Assembly: GCA_963826505.1 (NCBI GenBank)
Contig: CAWGXG010000007.1
Coordinates: 62,001-126,000 of the forward strand
DNA: 64,000 nucleotides
Direction: 5' to 3'
DNA from: CAWGXG01 sp963826505
Lineage (GTDB): Bacteria > Chloroflexota > Anaerolineae > Aggregatilineales > Aggregatilineaceae
The notes beneath the pieces were generated by a model that had not been told where the DNA came from, did not search any database, and saw only the letters and a program-made list of their open reading frames with translations. Numbering within the stretch: position 1 is the first letter of the stretch; the number at the start of each line of letters is the position of its first letter. Shown here piece after piece: positions 46,004-55,350 of the stretch. A program made the translations under genes and the position numbers.

Positions 46004-48507
46004 ATGATAACTGGACGTGAGACGACCACGCGGGCGGCCTGGGTCGCCTGGATGCTGGCGGTTGTGCTCGCAGTAACCGCGTTGGCGGGCTGCGGCGGCG
46101 ATGGCAATTCAAATGGCAGCGCGCCGCGTGCCGCAACCCCGGCCCCGGCAGCGAACGGGGCCCCATCAGCCGATGGGAGCGCATCCTCGCCTTACGAGCT
46201 GCTGCGCCTTACTATGCCCGATACGCGCGCCGCCGCCTACAGCCCGGATGGCACGCAGATCGCCATCGCCAGCGGCAAACGCATCTGGCTGTATTCCGCC
46301 GAACTGGAGCCGATCCGATCTCTGGATGGACACACCGCGGCGGTGCGTTCCCTGGCCTGGTCGCCCGATGGGTCGCGCCTGGCCAGCGCGGGACTGGATG
46401 ACACCCTGCGCGTCTGGTCACCGGCCGACGGCAAGCTGCTCACCACGTTTACCGGTGCGGCTGATTGGGTGCTGGCGGTGAGGTGGTCACCGGACGGCAC
46501 GCGCCTGATTTCTGGCAGCGCCGATAACACCCTGCGCGAATGGGATGCCGCCAGCGGTGCGCCGATCGCCGTGCTTGGCTCCTCGCGCGTCGCCTCGGTG
46601 CTGCTCCAACTGGCCGACACCTCCATCTTCGACACCATCAGCGATCTGACCTATGCCGAAACCGTCCTGAAAGCGCTCGATGCCGAGCCGCAGACCGGCC
46701 TCGTCGAACGCCTGAAAGATACCTCTTACCGCGTGACCATCACCTTTGACGATCCCACCTTTGTGGCGCACCTGCTGGCCCTTAGCCGCACGCCCTACGC
46801 GGTGGCGATCACCAGCAGCGATTCCGACCTGGACGCCGATATCGCCGCCCTGACGCCGGAACGGCGCTTGCAGCTCGCGCGCGTTTTGAATGATCCGGAC
46901 ACGTTAGCCCTGGTCGACTCTCTGGATGCCGCGCAGACGGTGATCGCGCAGATCAACGCGCGCGACGACGCCGACCTGCTGCAAACCGTACGCAGCCTGC
47001 GCCGCGACGAAATCGTGATCGTGATCACCAACGACGGCGAAACCACCACCGTCCCGACCGGGGACGACTTCATCGCCACGCTGGCCGGGCTGCAAGGCGA
47101 TTACACAGTGTCTTTTGGTGTGGACAACCAGGAAGCCATCGCCGCTAAGCTGGCCGATAAAGACTTTTTGGCGGCGCTCCAACAACTAGACGATGCGTCG
47201 GCGACCGTGACCGAAATCAACGCCCGCGATGACGCCGACCTGATCCGGTTGGTGCAGCGCCTGCGCCCGCTGGACTACACGCTGACGATTTCCACGGCAG
47301 ACGAACGCTGAACAGCGACCTAGCCGCGCTCGACAACGAGAACCGGATCGCGCTGCTCAACGCCCTGGCCGACAGCGCCCTGGTGGGAATGTTGCAACAG
47401 CTTGACAGCGCGGACAACGTGATCAGCGACCTGCCCGGCTGGCATCTCAATGACGTCGCCACCGCGCTGGGCGATCTGCCGTATACGCTCGGTCTGGATG
47501 TCGACGGGACGGTCGATCCGGACGTGGCCGCGCTGAGTCAAGCCGATCTCAAGCATCTGATCGGCCTGCTGCAAGACCTAATTTTCCTCTACAAGCTCGA
47601 TCACCGCGACACCGCCAACCAGATCATCAGCGATTTCAACGCGCGCGAAGACGCTCCGCTCATCACCTTGCTGCGCGATACGCTGCAAAAACCGGGGGCG
47701 TTAGAGGTGGCGTTCAGCGTGCCGGTCGGCTCCACGACCATCAAAGAAACGCGTCGCGTCAAAACCGAAGTCTTCGCCTACACGCTGACGCCCCAAAACG
47801 AAGCCACAATTTCGGACATCAGCGTGCTGGATGACGCGGCCATCGCGGATCGCTTCCACACCCAGGACCCCGCCTGGCTCGATCGTCTGAGCAACGGCGA
47901 TTTCACGATCACTCCGGCCCTGGACGAGGCCGGTCTGGCCCAGATCGAAGCCCAACTCAACAGTGATATGTTCTCGGTCATCGTCCAGCGCGAGCAAAAC
48001 GCGCACACGGGCAGCGTTACCGCCGCCGCGTGGTCACCGAATGGAACCTGGATCGCCAGCGCCAGCGCGGACCTGACCGCGAAAGTGTGGGAATCCGACA
48101 ACGGGCGGTTGGCCGGTATCTATGACGCCCACACCGACAGCCTGACCGATCTCGCGTGGTCGCCGGACGGCACGCAGATCGCCACCGCCAGTTGGGATGG
48201 CACCGCCGCGATCTGGCCGGTCGCCGAGGATGGCACGCCGGGTAAAGGCCAAGTGCTCAAAGGGCACGACGGACGCGTCACCGTGCTGGCGTGGTCACCG
48301 GATGGGACAATACTCGCCACCGGGGGCCGCGATGGGACCGTGCGTCTGTGGGATGCCGCCAGCGGCGCTCAGATCGTGGTCCTCGAGGGCCACGTCAACG
48401 AAGTGCTGGCGCTCACCTGGTCAGCGGATGGTGCGCGGCTAGTCAGCAGCGGGCAGGATAACACCACGCGCGTGTGGGATGCCGCCGCCGCGCTCGCGGC
48501 CCAGTAA
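46004..48507 (+). CDS. WD40 lipoprotein with an inserted repeat module (frame break near 47311)
   Basis: The lipobox ALAGCGG lies near residue 30. Three WD40 blades follow at about residues 65-190 (DGHTAAVRSLAWSPDGSRLA, and DNTLREWDAASGAP). A central module of about 430 residues follows, then at least five more blades (TVLAWSPDGTILATGGRDG). The module contains four or five copies of a helix-strand unit with a core like INARDDADLLQTVRSL, EINARDDADLIRLVQRL and FNAREDAPLITLLRDTL. The printed frame stops at 47311. One base missing in GAACGCTGAAC restores STADER-LNSDLAALDNEN into the next frame, open to 48507. The total is about 834 residues. I recognise the propeller but not the module. Confidence 0.83.
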
Positions 48508-48530
48508 CCAGCAACAGGCATTTTCTATGC

Positions 48531-48563
48531 AAAAAAAGCGGGCGGCCTTTTGGCTGCCCGTTT
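48531..48563. terminator. bidirectional intrinsic terminator
   Basis: CGGGCGGCC (48539-48547) pairs with GGCTGCCCG (48552-48560), with one G-T pair and a TTTT loop. On the plus strand TTT follows; on the minus strand the run of seven A at 48531-48537 becomes a T tract. It lies between the convergent WD40 and solute-binding-protein genes and can serve both, best for the minus-strand one. Confidence 0.85.
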
Positions 48564-48603
48564 GTGTCATTGGAATACCACGTGGCCGGTCACGCCCGGC
48601 GCG

Positions 48604-49938
48604 TCAGCCGCTGGCCAACCGGGCCAACGCCGCATCGCCAGCCGTCTCAGGCGGGGTGCCGTTCAACACGTCGATAATGGCTTGTTGCAGAGCCAGCGCC
48701 GCGCTGTTATTGCGCTGCGCTTCGGGGATGATCACGGCGGAATCGGCCAGCGTGCGCGCAAACGTCGCGTAAGCCTCGTTGTCCCACAGACGCAGCGCGC
48801 GCACCTGGGACGGCAGCACGCCCAGACTTTCTGTGTACAAACTCTGCGGGCTGATGCGCATCATCCACGACAGAAAAGCCAATGCGCGTTGTTGGTGTTC
48901 CGGATTTTGCGTCGTCAGCACCCACAGCCAGCCATCCAGCGCGGTGATTGGCTCGCCATCCAGCGTGGGAACCGTGCCAAAACCCACGCTCGATAGGTCT
49001 TCATCATGGGCGAGATAGCTCCACGCGCTGACGCCGATCATATCCGCTTCGCCGGTATTGAACTGCGACCACAAGTCCTCGTAGCGCGTGTAATCAAGCA
49101 TGTCCGGGCTAAAAATACCCTGCGCAAGTCCCTGTGCATAATAATCCAGCACCGCCAGCAGCGGCGCGAGATCGAGCGTTGGCGCGCCGTTGTCGTCGAC
49201 CAGACGACCGCCCGCGCCCCGGTATTGCAGCAGTACCGTCCAGCTCACCGGCGTCGTGCCGACCGGGAACAGGTAATGCGCCTTTTCCGCCAGCACATCC
49301 GCGAATGACACCGGGGCCTGCTCGTATGCCGACAGGCGGTACACAATGTGGTACAGGTCGATGGCATAGGGCACACCGTACAGCACGCCGTCGATCTCGC
49401 CCAGCGCCTGCGCACCGGGCAGCAAATTCGTGCCAACGAGGTCGGCGGGCACCCAGTCTGTAATCGGGAAGATCAAGCCTTCGTTGGCCGCCGTCACCAT
49501 GTCCGAGCGGCGCATCAAGGTGAGGTCGGGTAGCGCCCCCGGTGCGACCGGCTGCGCCGCACGCAGCGTCGAGAGTATCCCGCCCAGGCCGTTGGTCCGC
49601 TTGCGCCGCATGTCGAGATCGTACGTGGAATACGTAATCTGGAAGCCATCAAACTGCGCGTTCAAAATGTCGAGGGTCGACCCCGCGTGCTGTGGGTATA
49701 GCTCGTCGGGCCACCAGATGCGCACCGTTTGCTTTTCCGGCTCGCCCGGTGTGGGAGTACTCGTTTGCTGGACCGGGAGATCGACCGCGCGCGGCTGATC
49801 GAAGAGTGTGGCGGTGGATTGGGCCGCCCGGTTCTGCCCGGCAGGCTGAGCCTGCGTGGGTTGCCGGTCAGCGGACCACGCGGTCAGCAGTCCGACCACA
49901 AGCAGCCCGGTCAGCGTCAGTAGTATGGCCCGTCGCAT
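48604..49938 (-). CDS. extracellular solute-binding protein, family 1 type (orphan)
   Basis: This 444-residue protein starts at ATG 49938 with AGGAGG seven bases upstream. It has a signal peptide (MRRAILLTLTGLLVVGLLTAW), a Thr/Gln-rich linker, and then VRIWWPDELYPQ and ILNAQFDGFQITYSTYD, typical of family 1 (MalE-like) sugar-binding proteins. Further motifs are GEIDGVLYGVPYAIDLYHIVY and ITALDGWLWVLTTQNPE, found in carbohydrate-binding members. No permease or ATPase is adjacent, so its transporter lies elsewhere or it acts as a sensor partner. No lipobox Cys is seen after the signal. Confidence 0.85.
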   Translation of the reverse strand: MRRAILLTLTGLLVVGLLTAWSADRQPTQAQPAGQNRAAQSTATLFDQPRAVDLPVQQTSTPTPGEPEKQTVRIWWPDELYPQHAGSTLDILNAQFDGFQITYSTYDLDMRRKRTNGLGGILSTLRAAQPVAPGALPDLTLMRRSDMVTAANEGLIFPITDWVPADLVGTNLLPGAQALGEIDGVLYGVPYAIDLYHIVYRLSAYEQAPVSFADVLAEKAHYLFPVGTTPVSWTVLLQYRGAGGRLVDDNGAPTLDLAPLLAVLDYYAQGLAQGIFSPDMLDYTRYEDLWSQFNTGEADMIGVSAWSYLAHDEDLSSVGFGTVPTLDGEPITALDGWLWVLTTQNPEHQQRALAFLSWMMRISPQSLYTESLGVLPSQVRALRLWDNEAYATFARTLADSAVIIPEAQRNNSAALALQQAIIDVLNGTPPETAGDAALARLASG

Positions 49939-49982
49939 GCTCACACCTCCTACCGCCCAGCATAGCAGGGCTGGTGTGGCGC

Positions 49983-50234
49983 TCAGGCGAGGTCGCGCAT
50001 CACCCGGTCGACCATCTGGTTCAGGGTGTCGAGATTTTCGACCGTGAGATCGGGATCGGGGATATACAGGCCGAAGTGCTCGTCCACGAACACGCCAAAT
50101 AACGCCAAAGAGAACGAATCGACCAGCCCGCCGGTGATTAACGGCTCGTCGTCTTGCAGGGGATAGTTCGGCATCCGGATCATATCGGACAGGACGAACG
50201 CGCGTATCTTGAGGCGGACTTCATCACGATTCAT
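49983..50234 (-). CDS. acyl carrier protein-like protein
   Basis: This 83-residue helical protein has the phosphopantetheine-attachment pattern GGLVDSFSLALFGVF, where Ser of DS would carry the cofactor. It also has DEHFGLYIPDPDLTVENLDTLNQM, the usual last helices. ACPs of fatty-acid synthesis read DSL; DSF here is a variant found in specialised carrier proteins. It lies next to tRNA-Ser, with no fatty-acid or polyketide genes nearby. A partner ligase or transferase must act in trans. Confidence 0.85.
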   Translation of the reverse strand: MNRDEVRLKIRAFVLSDMIRMPNYPLQDDEPLITGGLVDSFSLALFGVFVDEHFGLYIPDPDLTVENLDTLNQMVDRVMRDLA

Positions 50235-50308
50235 GGCTTCTACCCTGGGAATCACTGGATGGGGGGAAGAACGCCCACGCATTGACGTGGGACCATTCAG
50301 AACAACAT

Positions 50309-50399
50309 TGGCGGAGGGGGTGGGATTCGAACCCACGGTGGCGACAAGCACCACAACGGTTTTCGAGACCGTCCCATTCAACCACTCTGGCACCCCTCC
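50309..50399 (-). tRNA. tRNA-Ser (anticodon CGA)
   Basis: Read on the minus strand, the acceptor GGAGGGG pairs with CCCCTCC. The anticodon loop reads CTCGAAA, giving CGA for Ser codon UCG. A long variable arm lies between the anticodon stem and T arm, and GTGGG TTCGAAT CCCAC is the T arm. The discriminator is G, and the CCA end is encoded (50309-50311). The long variable arm and G discriminator fit tRNA-Ser. Confidence 0.95.
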
Positions 50400-50418
50400 G
50401 TATTGGATTATGCGGTTG

Positions 50419-50880
50419 TTACTTTTGACCTTCCGCGCGCAGCGCCGCGAAAAATCCCTTGATGAGCGCCGCCGATTCCTCGGCCAACACGCCACTCGTC
50501 ACCGCGACCCGGTGATTGAGCTGGGGATGGGCGAGCAGGTCCATAATGCTGCCGCCAGCCCCCGCTTTGGGATCGGGTGCGGCGTAGACCAGGCGCGGCA
50601 GCCGCGCCAACACCATCGCCCCTGCGCACATCGCGCACGGCTCCAATGTGCAATACAACGTCACGTTTTCGAGCCGCCAATGGCCGATCCTGGCTGATGC
50701 TTCTCGAATGGCGAGCAACTCGGCATGAGCCGTCGCGTCGCCGTCGATCTCGCGCCGGTTGTGCGCCCGCGCGATGACTTCGCCATCCCGCACAGCTACT
50801 GCGCCAATCGGAACGTCTGCATGTTCCAGCGCGCGGCGCGCTTCGTCCAACGCCAGGCGCATCCAGGTGAGGTCGTCCAT
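50419..50880 (-). CDS. tadA: tRNA-specific adenosine deaminase
   Basis: The ATG at 50880 gives 153 residues with the zinc-binding HAELLAI motif near residue 53, including the catalytic Glu, and TLEPCAMCAGAM near residue 83 with two Cys ligands. This is the CDA-fold tRNA A34-to-I deaminase that makes the ICG anticodon of tRNA-Arg. DVPIGAVAVRDGEVIARAHNRRE is typical of TadA. It lies close to tRNA-Ser on the same strand. Confidence 0.95.
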   Translation of the reverse strand: MDDLTWMRLALDEARRALEHADVPIGAVAVRDGEVIARAHNRREIDGDATAHAELLAIREASARIGHWRLENVTLYCTLEPCAMCAGAMVLARLPRLVYAAPDPKAGAGGSIMDLLAHPQLNHRVAVTSGVLAEESAALIKGFFAALRAEGQK

Positions 50881-50961
50881 CGTGGGGCGCATTATAGCAC
50901 GGCGTAAGGCAGTGGCAAAGGGCGAATTGGGCGAGAAGGACTGCGATGTTTCCCCAAAACA

Positions 50962-50990
50962 CAGGGGCCGCGCACCCGGCGCAGCCCCTG
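50962..50990 (-). terminator. intrinsic terminator downstream of the ABC permease
   Basis: CAGGGGC and GCCCCTG arms with inner GCGC pairs form an approximately 13-base-pair stem between 50962 and 50990. On the minus strand a TGTGTTTTGG stretch follows, a modest T tract. It lies 31 bases after the stop of the gene at 51021, so it probably ends the ABC transcript before tadA. Confidence 0.65.
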
Positions 50991-51020
50991 AAAAAATCCC
51001 CCAAACCCGAACGGGTCGCG

Positions 51021-53990
51021 CTATTCGTAGCGCAGCACGTTGAGCGGCTTTTCGCCGGACGCGTTCCACGCCGTCAGGATGGCCGCCGCCAGGGCGATGC
51101 CCACGCACAGCAACATCAGCTCGAAGGCGGTCGCGTAGGGGATGCTGCGCCCCAACTCGCCGCCGAACGACTTCACGAGCATATACAACAGCCCGATGCC
51201 GCCCAGCCCGACTCCGATCAAGCCGCCGATGATGCCCATCAGGCCATATTCGAGCAGCAGCATGCCGAGCACGCGCTCGCGCTGCAAGCCGACAGCCTTC
51301 ATCACGGCGATCTCGCGCCGCCGCTCCAAGGTCGAGAGCGCGACGGAGTTGGCGATCACGATACCGCCCACGACCAGCGACAGACCCGCGACCAAAATCG
51401 GGAAGGACGTGAACTGCTTGATCACGCTGTTGATCAGGTCGTTGAGCATCTTGGTTTCCAGCACGAACACACCCGGAATCTGGTTCATCTGCTGGCGCAG
51501 ATCGCGGATGCTGGCTTCGTCCACCTGGACGATCGCGCTCACCGTGTCGGGTGGCGTGTCGGCGGGGAACGAATTCTTGGGCGCGTAGTTCAACGAGCCG
51601 AAATTCACTGAAACCTGGTTTCCGGTGCGATCCACCATGCCCACGATCTCGAATGTCATGGTTTCCTTTTGCTGCGCGCCAGGTACCAGGGCGGTGGCCC
51701 CGTTATTCTGGTTCTTCAGTTCATAGGTGATCAGGTCGCCGACTTTGATCCCGGCCTTGATCGTAATCGGGTACGCCGAGATCACGATGGGCGGATAGTT
51801 GCCGTTAGCCGGGTCCCAGGGACCGGTATCGGCCGGAGTAAGCTGGCGGCCCGCGTAGAAGGCCACATCGGGCAGGTTGGAGTCCACGCCGCGGGCGTCG
51901 ATCCCGGCCAGGATCCAGCTCAGGTCTTCCTCAGTGTTGTTCGAGACGCCACCATTGGCTTTGGCCGTCGCTTTCAGATCGTCCATGTTCAACTGATCGC
52001 CGGTGGTGGTGTCGGTGATATATGAGAAATTGGCGTCGTAGGTTCCCACTGACGAGTAGCTTTCCACGCCGGGGATACCGTCCAGCACACCGTTGACTTT
52101 GGCCAGCGTGTCGTTCTGACCGGCGGCAAAGACGATCACGTTGCCGCCGACTTCGTTCTGAAGAATCTGCTCGAAGCGTTTGGTGATCGTCCCGGCCAGC
52201 ATGGTGATCAGGCTGAGCGTGAACACGCCGATCACGAGCGCCAGCAGCGTGGAGGCGTTACGGCCTTTAGCCGCCAGCATAGAACGCAGCGCGATCCGCA
52301 GGTCGACCATGCGCCACGCCGGGAAGAAGCGCCCGACCAACCAGATCAGGACCCACAGCACGACGTACAACACGCCGACCGTGATGAACGACGCGAACAG
52401 AATCAACAGCGCGGGCACACCCAGGCCAAACAACGCGCCCAGGATGGGCAGGCCGGGCACCATCAGCAGCCAGCGCAGGATGCGCCGCCACAGTTTGTGA
52501 TGCGTCCAGCCGCCGAACAGCCCACCGGCCAGTAGCGTCAGGCCCATCAACAGGCCGAGGAATCCGCCCACACCCGCCGCCGCGCCCCGAATCGTGGTGT
52601 CCGACAGCAAGTTATTGATCAGGGGCTGCGCGACCAGACTGATCGCCAGCATGACGAACAGCAGCGCCGCAAACGAGCGCGCACGTCCGGCCTTCGGTAC
52701 GACCGTGTCAGATGGGCGCAGCACCAGATTGGGCCGCACCTGACCGGCGGCCAGCGTCGGCAAGAAACCGAAGATCGTCGTCACCAGCACGCCCACGATG
52801 AACCCGGTCACCGGTGGCGCGAGCGTGATGCGGAAGGTCAGCGTTTGGGCCAGGAAGTTCTCAGCCACACCCTTGATGGCATATGCCGCTACCCAGCCGA
52901 GCACAATCCCCAGGATGCTGCCGAAGATCCCCATCAAGACCGCTTCGACCAGGAACAACACAGTCACCTGTTCGGCTTCCAACCCGATCGTCTTGAGCAC
53001 GGCGACTTCCGTCGTGCGGCGGCTGACGATGACCAGCATCGTGTTGACGATCCCGATCCCACCGATCAGCAGCGATACCAGTCCCATCACCGTGACGAGC
53101 TGCGTCACCGCATCGGAGATCTGCGAGTTCTGATCTTTGAGGTCGGTGGTGGTCGTGTCGCTCAGGTAGGGGAAGCGCTGCTCAAAGCGATCTTTGACGG
53201 CACCCACATCCGTGCCAGCCGGCAGCTTGACGTAGATCACGTCGGCGGCCTGGGTCATATTGCTGAAGAGGCTCACCGCGCTGAGATCGATATAGTAGTA
53301 ACCGAACAGCGATCCCTGGATATTGTCGAAGCCGCTCTCTTCCGCGGTCGGCACGATGCCGCGCAGCACGAAGTCTTCTGACGCGCCGCTCAGACTGACC
53401 GTGTCCCCCACTTCCGCGCCGAGATCGTCGGCCAGATTGCGGCTGAGCACGATGTCGTTCGGCCCCTGGAGCACTTCGTTGAGCGGTGTACCGTTTTCGG
53501 TCTTGCGCACGCCATAGAAGGGATACACTTTGGCGTCGATGATGTAGGGCATCACAAAGGTTTTGCTGGTGTCGCGGGACGGGATGTTGATCGACAGGCC
53601 AGCGCTGACATCGTTCACCGCTTGCCGGTAGGTGATCTCGGACCCGGGGTAATTGCTGCTAAACCAGGTGCGCATCGTGCCGATGCCGCTCAGCGAAAAC
53701 GTCTGCGTCGAGAACAGGCTGCCCTCGGTCACGACTCCTTCGTCGATCCCGCGCTGTTTGACGGCTTCCGAAACGTCATTACCCGGGCTGGGAGACAGGC
53801 GAATATCGCCGCGATTGCTTTCCTGGATGCTGCCAGTCAGCGTGTCCTGGATCATGACGCCGAGCGTTTGCAGGCTGACGATCGCCGCGACGCCCGCCGC
53901 GATGCACAGCAACGCGAACAGCGTCCGCTGCCCGTTGACGCGCAGATCGTTGATCGAATGGCGCGTGTAGAAGTTGAGTTTTTCTAGCAT
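51021..53990 (-). CDS. large FtsX/MacB-type ABC permease
   Basis: This 989-residue permease has a membrane helix near residues 23-48 and an extracytoplasmic MacB-like domain (GNDVSEAVKQRGIDEGVV...). A first FtsX unit (LVSLLIGGIGIVNTMLVIVSRRTTEVAVLKTIGLE) is followed by several extra helices at about residues 440-570, a second extracytoplasmic domain, and a second FtsX unit (ALSTLERRREIAVMKAVGLQRE). It is longer than the permease at 23717 because of the extra central helices. It pairs with the ATPase 10 bases upstream. Cargo is unknown. Confidence 0.92.
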   Translation of the reverse strand: MLEKLNFYTRHSINDLRVNGQRTLFALLCIAAGVAAIVSLQTLGVMIQDTLTGSIQESNRGDIRLSPSPGNDVSEAVKQRGIDEGVVTEGSLFSTQTFSLSGIGTMRTWFSSNYPGSEITYRQAVNDVSAGLSINIPSRDTSKTFVMPYIIDAKVYPFYGVRKTENGTPLNEVLQGPNDIVLSRNLADDLGAEVGDTVSLSGASEDFVLRGIVPTAEESGFDNIQGSLFGYYYIDLSAVSLFSNMTQAADVIYVKLPAGTDVGAVKDRFEQRFPYLSDTTTTDLKDQNSQISDAVTQLVTVMGLVSLLIGGIGIVNTMLVIVSRRTTEVAVLKTIGLEAEQVTVLFLVEAVLMGIFGSILGIVLGWVAAYAIKGVAENFLAQTLTFRITLAPPVTGFIVGVLVTTIFGFLPTLAAGQVRPNLVLRPSDTVVPKAGRARSFAALLFVMLAISLVAQPLINNLLSDTTIRGAAAGVGGFLGLLMGLTLLAGGLFGGWTHHKLWRRILRWLLMVPGLPILGALFGLGVPALLILFASFITVGVLYVVLWVLIWLVGRFFPAWRMVDLRIALRSMLAAKGRNASTLLALVIGVFTLSLITMLAGTITKRFEQILQNEVGGNVIVFAAGQNDTLAKVNGVLDGIPGVESYSSVGTYDANFSYITDTTTGDQLNMDDLKATAKANGGVSNNTEEDLSWILAGIDARGVDSNLPDVAFYAGRQLTPADTGPWDPANGNYPPIVISAYPITIKAGIKVGDLITYELKNQNNGATALVPGAQQKETMTFEIVGMVDRTGNQVSVNFGSLNYAPKNSFPADTPPDTVSAIVQVDEASIRDLRQQMNQIPGVFVLETKMLNDLINSVIKQFTSFPILVAGLSLVVGGIVIANSVALSTLERRREIAVMKAVGLQRERVLGMLLLEYGLMGIIGGLIGVGLGGIGLLYMLVKSFGGELGRSIPYATAFELMLLCVGIALAAAILTAWNASGEKPLNVLRYE

Positions 53991-53999
53991 GCTGGCCCC

Positions 54000-54785
54000 C
54001 TAGTCCGCGCCGACGGTCTGGAGTTCGCCGGTCGAGCGCTTGTCTTTCAACATGCGAATGGCGGAGAGCTGCGCGGTCGAGCGTGCGTCGATGTCCTTGG
54101 CGACCTGCCCATCGATGAGCGAGATCACGCGGTCGCACTGCGAGGCGACGTCCATGTCGTGCGTGACGATGACGACCGTCGTCCCGGTCTTGGCCTGCAC
54201 TTCGCGCAGGGCTTTCATCACCACTTCGCTCGATTCCGTGTCCAGGTTACCGGTCGGCTCGTCGCACAACAGCAGGGGCGGCTCGTTAGCCAGAGCGCGC
54301 GCCAGCGCAACACGCTGCTGCTGCCCGCCCGAAAGCTGCGAGGGCCGGTGCCCCATGCGATCGCCCAGACCGAGCATATTTAGCAGCTCTTTGGCGCGCT
54401 TGTTGGGGTTGAACTGGCGCTTACGTGCGAACTGGATCGGCAGCGCGACATTTTCGAGCGCCGTCAGCGTGGGGACCAGGTTGAAGAACTGGAACACAAA
54501 CCCGATTTTCTCGTTACGGACGCGCGTCAGGGCGCGCTCGTTGAGGTTGGTGATGTCTTCGTTGTCGATGAAGACGCGCCCGCCGGTTGGGCTGTCCAGC
54601 CCACCGATCAAGCCGAGCAGGGTCGATTTCCCGCTGCCGGATGGTCCGATGATTCCCATGAATTCGCCGCGCGTGACCTGGAACGTCACCCCACGCACCG
54701 CGTGAACGACGACCTCGCCCATACGCAGGTCTTTGCGCAGGTCTTCGGTGCGCACGACGTAGTAATTGCCATTCGGATTCGTCAT
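54000..54785 (-). CDS. ABC transporter ATP-binding protein (LolD/MacB type)
   Basis: Walker A GPSGSGKST lies near residue 45, signature LSGGQQQRVALARAL near 145 and Walker B LLCDEPTGNLD near 170, with HDMDVASQCDRVI as the H-loop region. It is about 261 residues. The ATG at 54785 has GGAG ten bases upstream. It is the partner of the permease at 51021, with nine bases between genes. It differs from the ATPases at 22946 and 26234 in having a single such gene. Confidence 0.94.
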   Translation of the reverse strand: MTNPNGNYYVVRTEDLRKDLRMGEVVVHAVRGVTFQVTRGEFMGIIGPSGSGKSTLLGLIGGLDSPTGGRVFIDNEDITNLNERALTRVRNEKIGFVFQFFNLVPTLTALENVALPIQFARKRQFNPNKRAKELLNMLGLGDRMGHRPSQLSGGQQQRVALARALANEPPLLLCDEPTGNLDTESSEVVMKALREVQAKTGTTVVIVTHDMDVASQCDRVISLIDGQVAKDIDARSTAQLSAIRMLKDKRSTGELQTVGAD

Positions 54786-54980
54786 AGTGTGTTGTCTCCT
54801 CGACACAAACTGGCCTTTGGTCCTGGCTGCGAGTGATAGGTAGTTCGCTCAAGCATAGAAGAATGGGATCGAAAGGCGGGTGAGAACCGACGTGGGCGCG
54901 GAAACACTACGCCCACCCGAATACTATACGTAAGGGTGGGCCAGGAGTTGCGCACAGTAGCGCGGAAGCATTTTATAAAG

Positions 54981-55054
54981 TCGGGGTGCCCGGACTTGAA
55001 CCGGGGACCTCTGCGTCCCAAACGCAGCGCGCTATCCAACTGCGCCACACCCCG
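54981..55054 (-). tRNA. tRNA-Pro (anticodon UGG)
   Basis: On the minus strand CGGGGTG pairs with CACCCCG in the acceptor stem. The anticodon loop TTTGGGA gives UGG, for Pro codons. The T arm is CCCGG TTCAAGT CCGGG and the discriminator is A. No CCA is encoded after it. 74 bases; all four arms form well. Confidence 0.95.
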
Positions 55055-55350
55055 TGTAGTGAGGTGCTAGTATACACAGCGGGTCGGCGGCTGGCAAGGG
55101 ACTCTTGTGGGCGGGCGCGACGCCATAAAAGCTAGCCACGGAGAGCACAGAGGTGATCAGGAGGACGCAGAGGCAAAATCACCGTAGTTCCCCATTTTTC
55201 TGTGTGTTTCTCTTGCTTCTTCTCTGTGATCCTCAGTAGGTTGTTCTTTTGGCCGCCCGTCCTTGCGCCAGGAGCGAAAAATGCTATAGTGCAAACCAGC
55301 GTACCCCGCACGTACAGACATTTGCAGCGTGACCGAGCCGTAAGAAGCGC
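55055..55350. other. 296-base intergenic region upstream of the TPR gene
   Basis: This region has the promoter listed at 55263 and otherwise nothing I can assign. The stretch 55130-55250 is AT-richer and pyrimidine-rich around 55190-55220. Short open frames on both strands have no ribosome site or recognisable residues. Confidence 0.4.
55263..55290 (+). promoter_or_regulatory. promoter of the TPR gene
   Basis: TTGCGC (55263-55268) and TATAGT (55285-55290) are separated by 16 bases, and a TG sits one base before the -10 box (extended -10 type). The ATG follows about 60 bases downstream. Confidence 0.5.
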
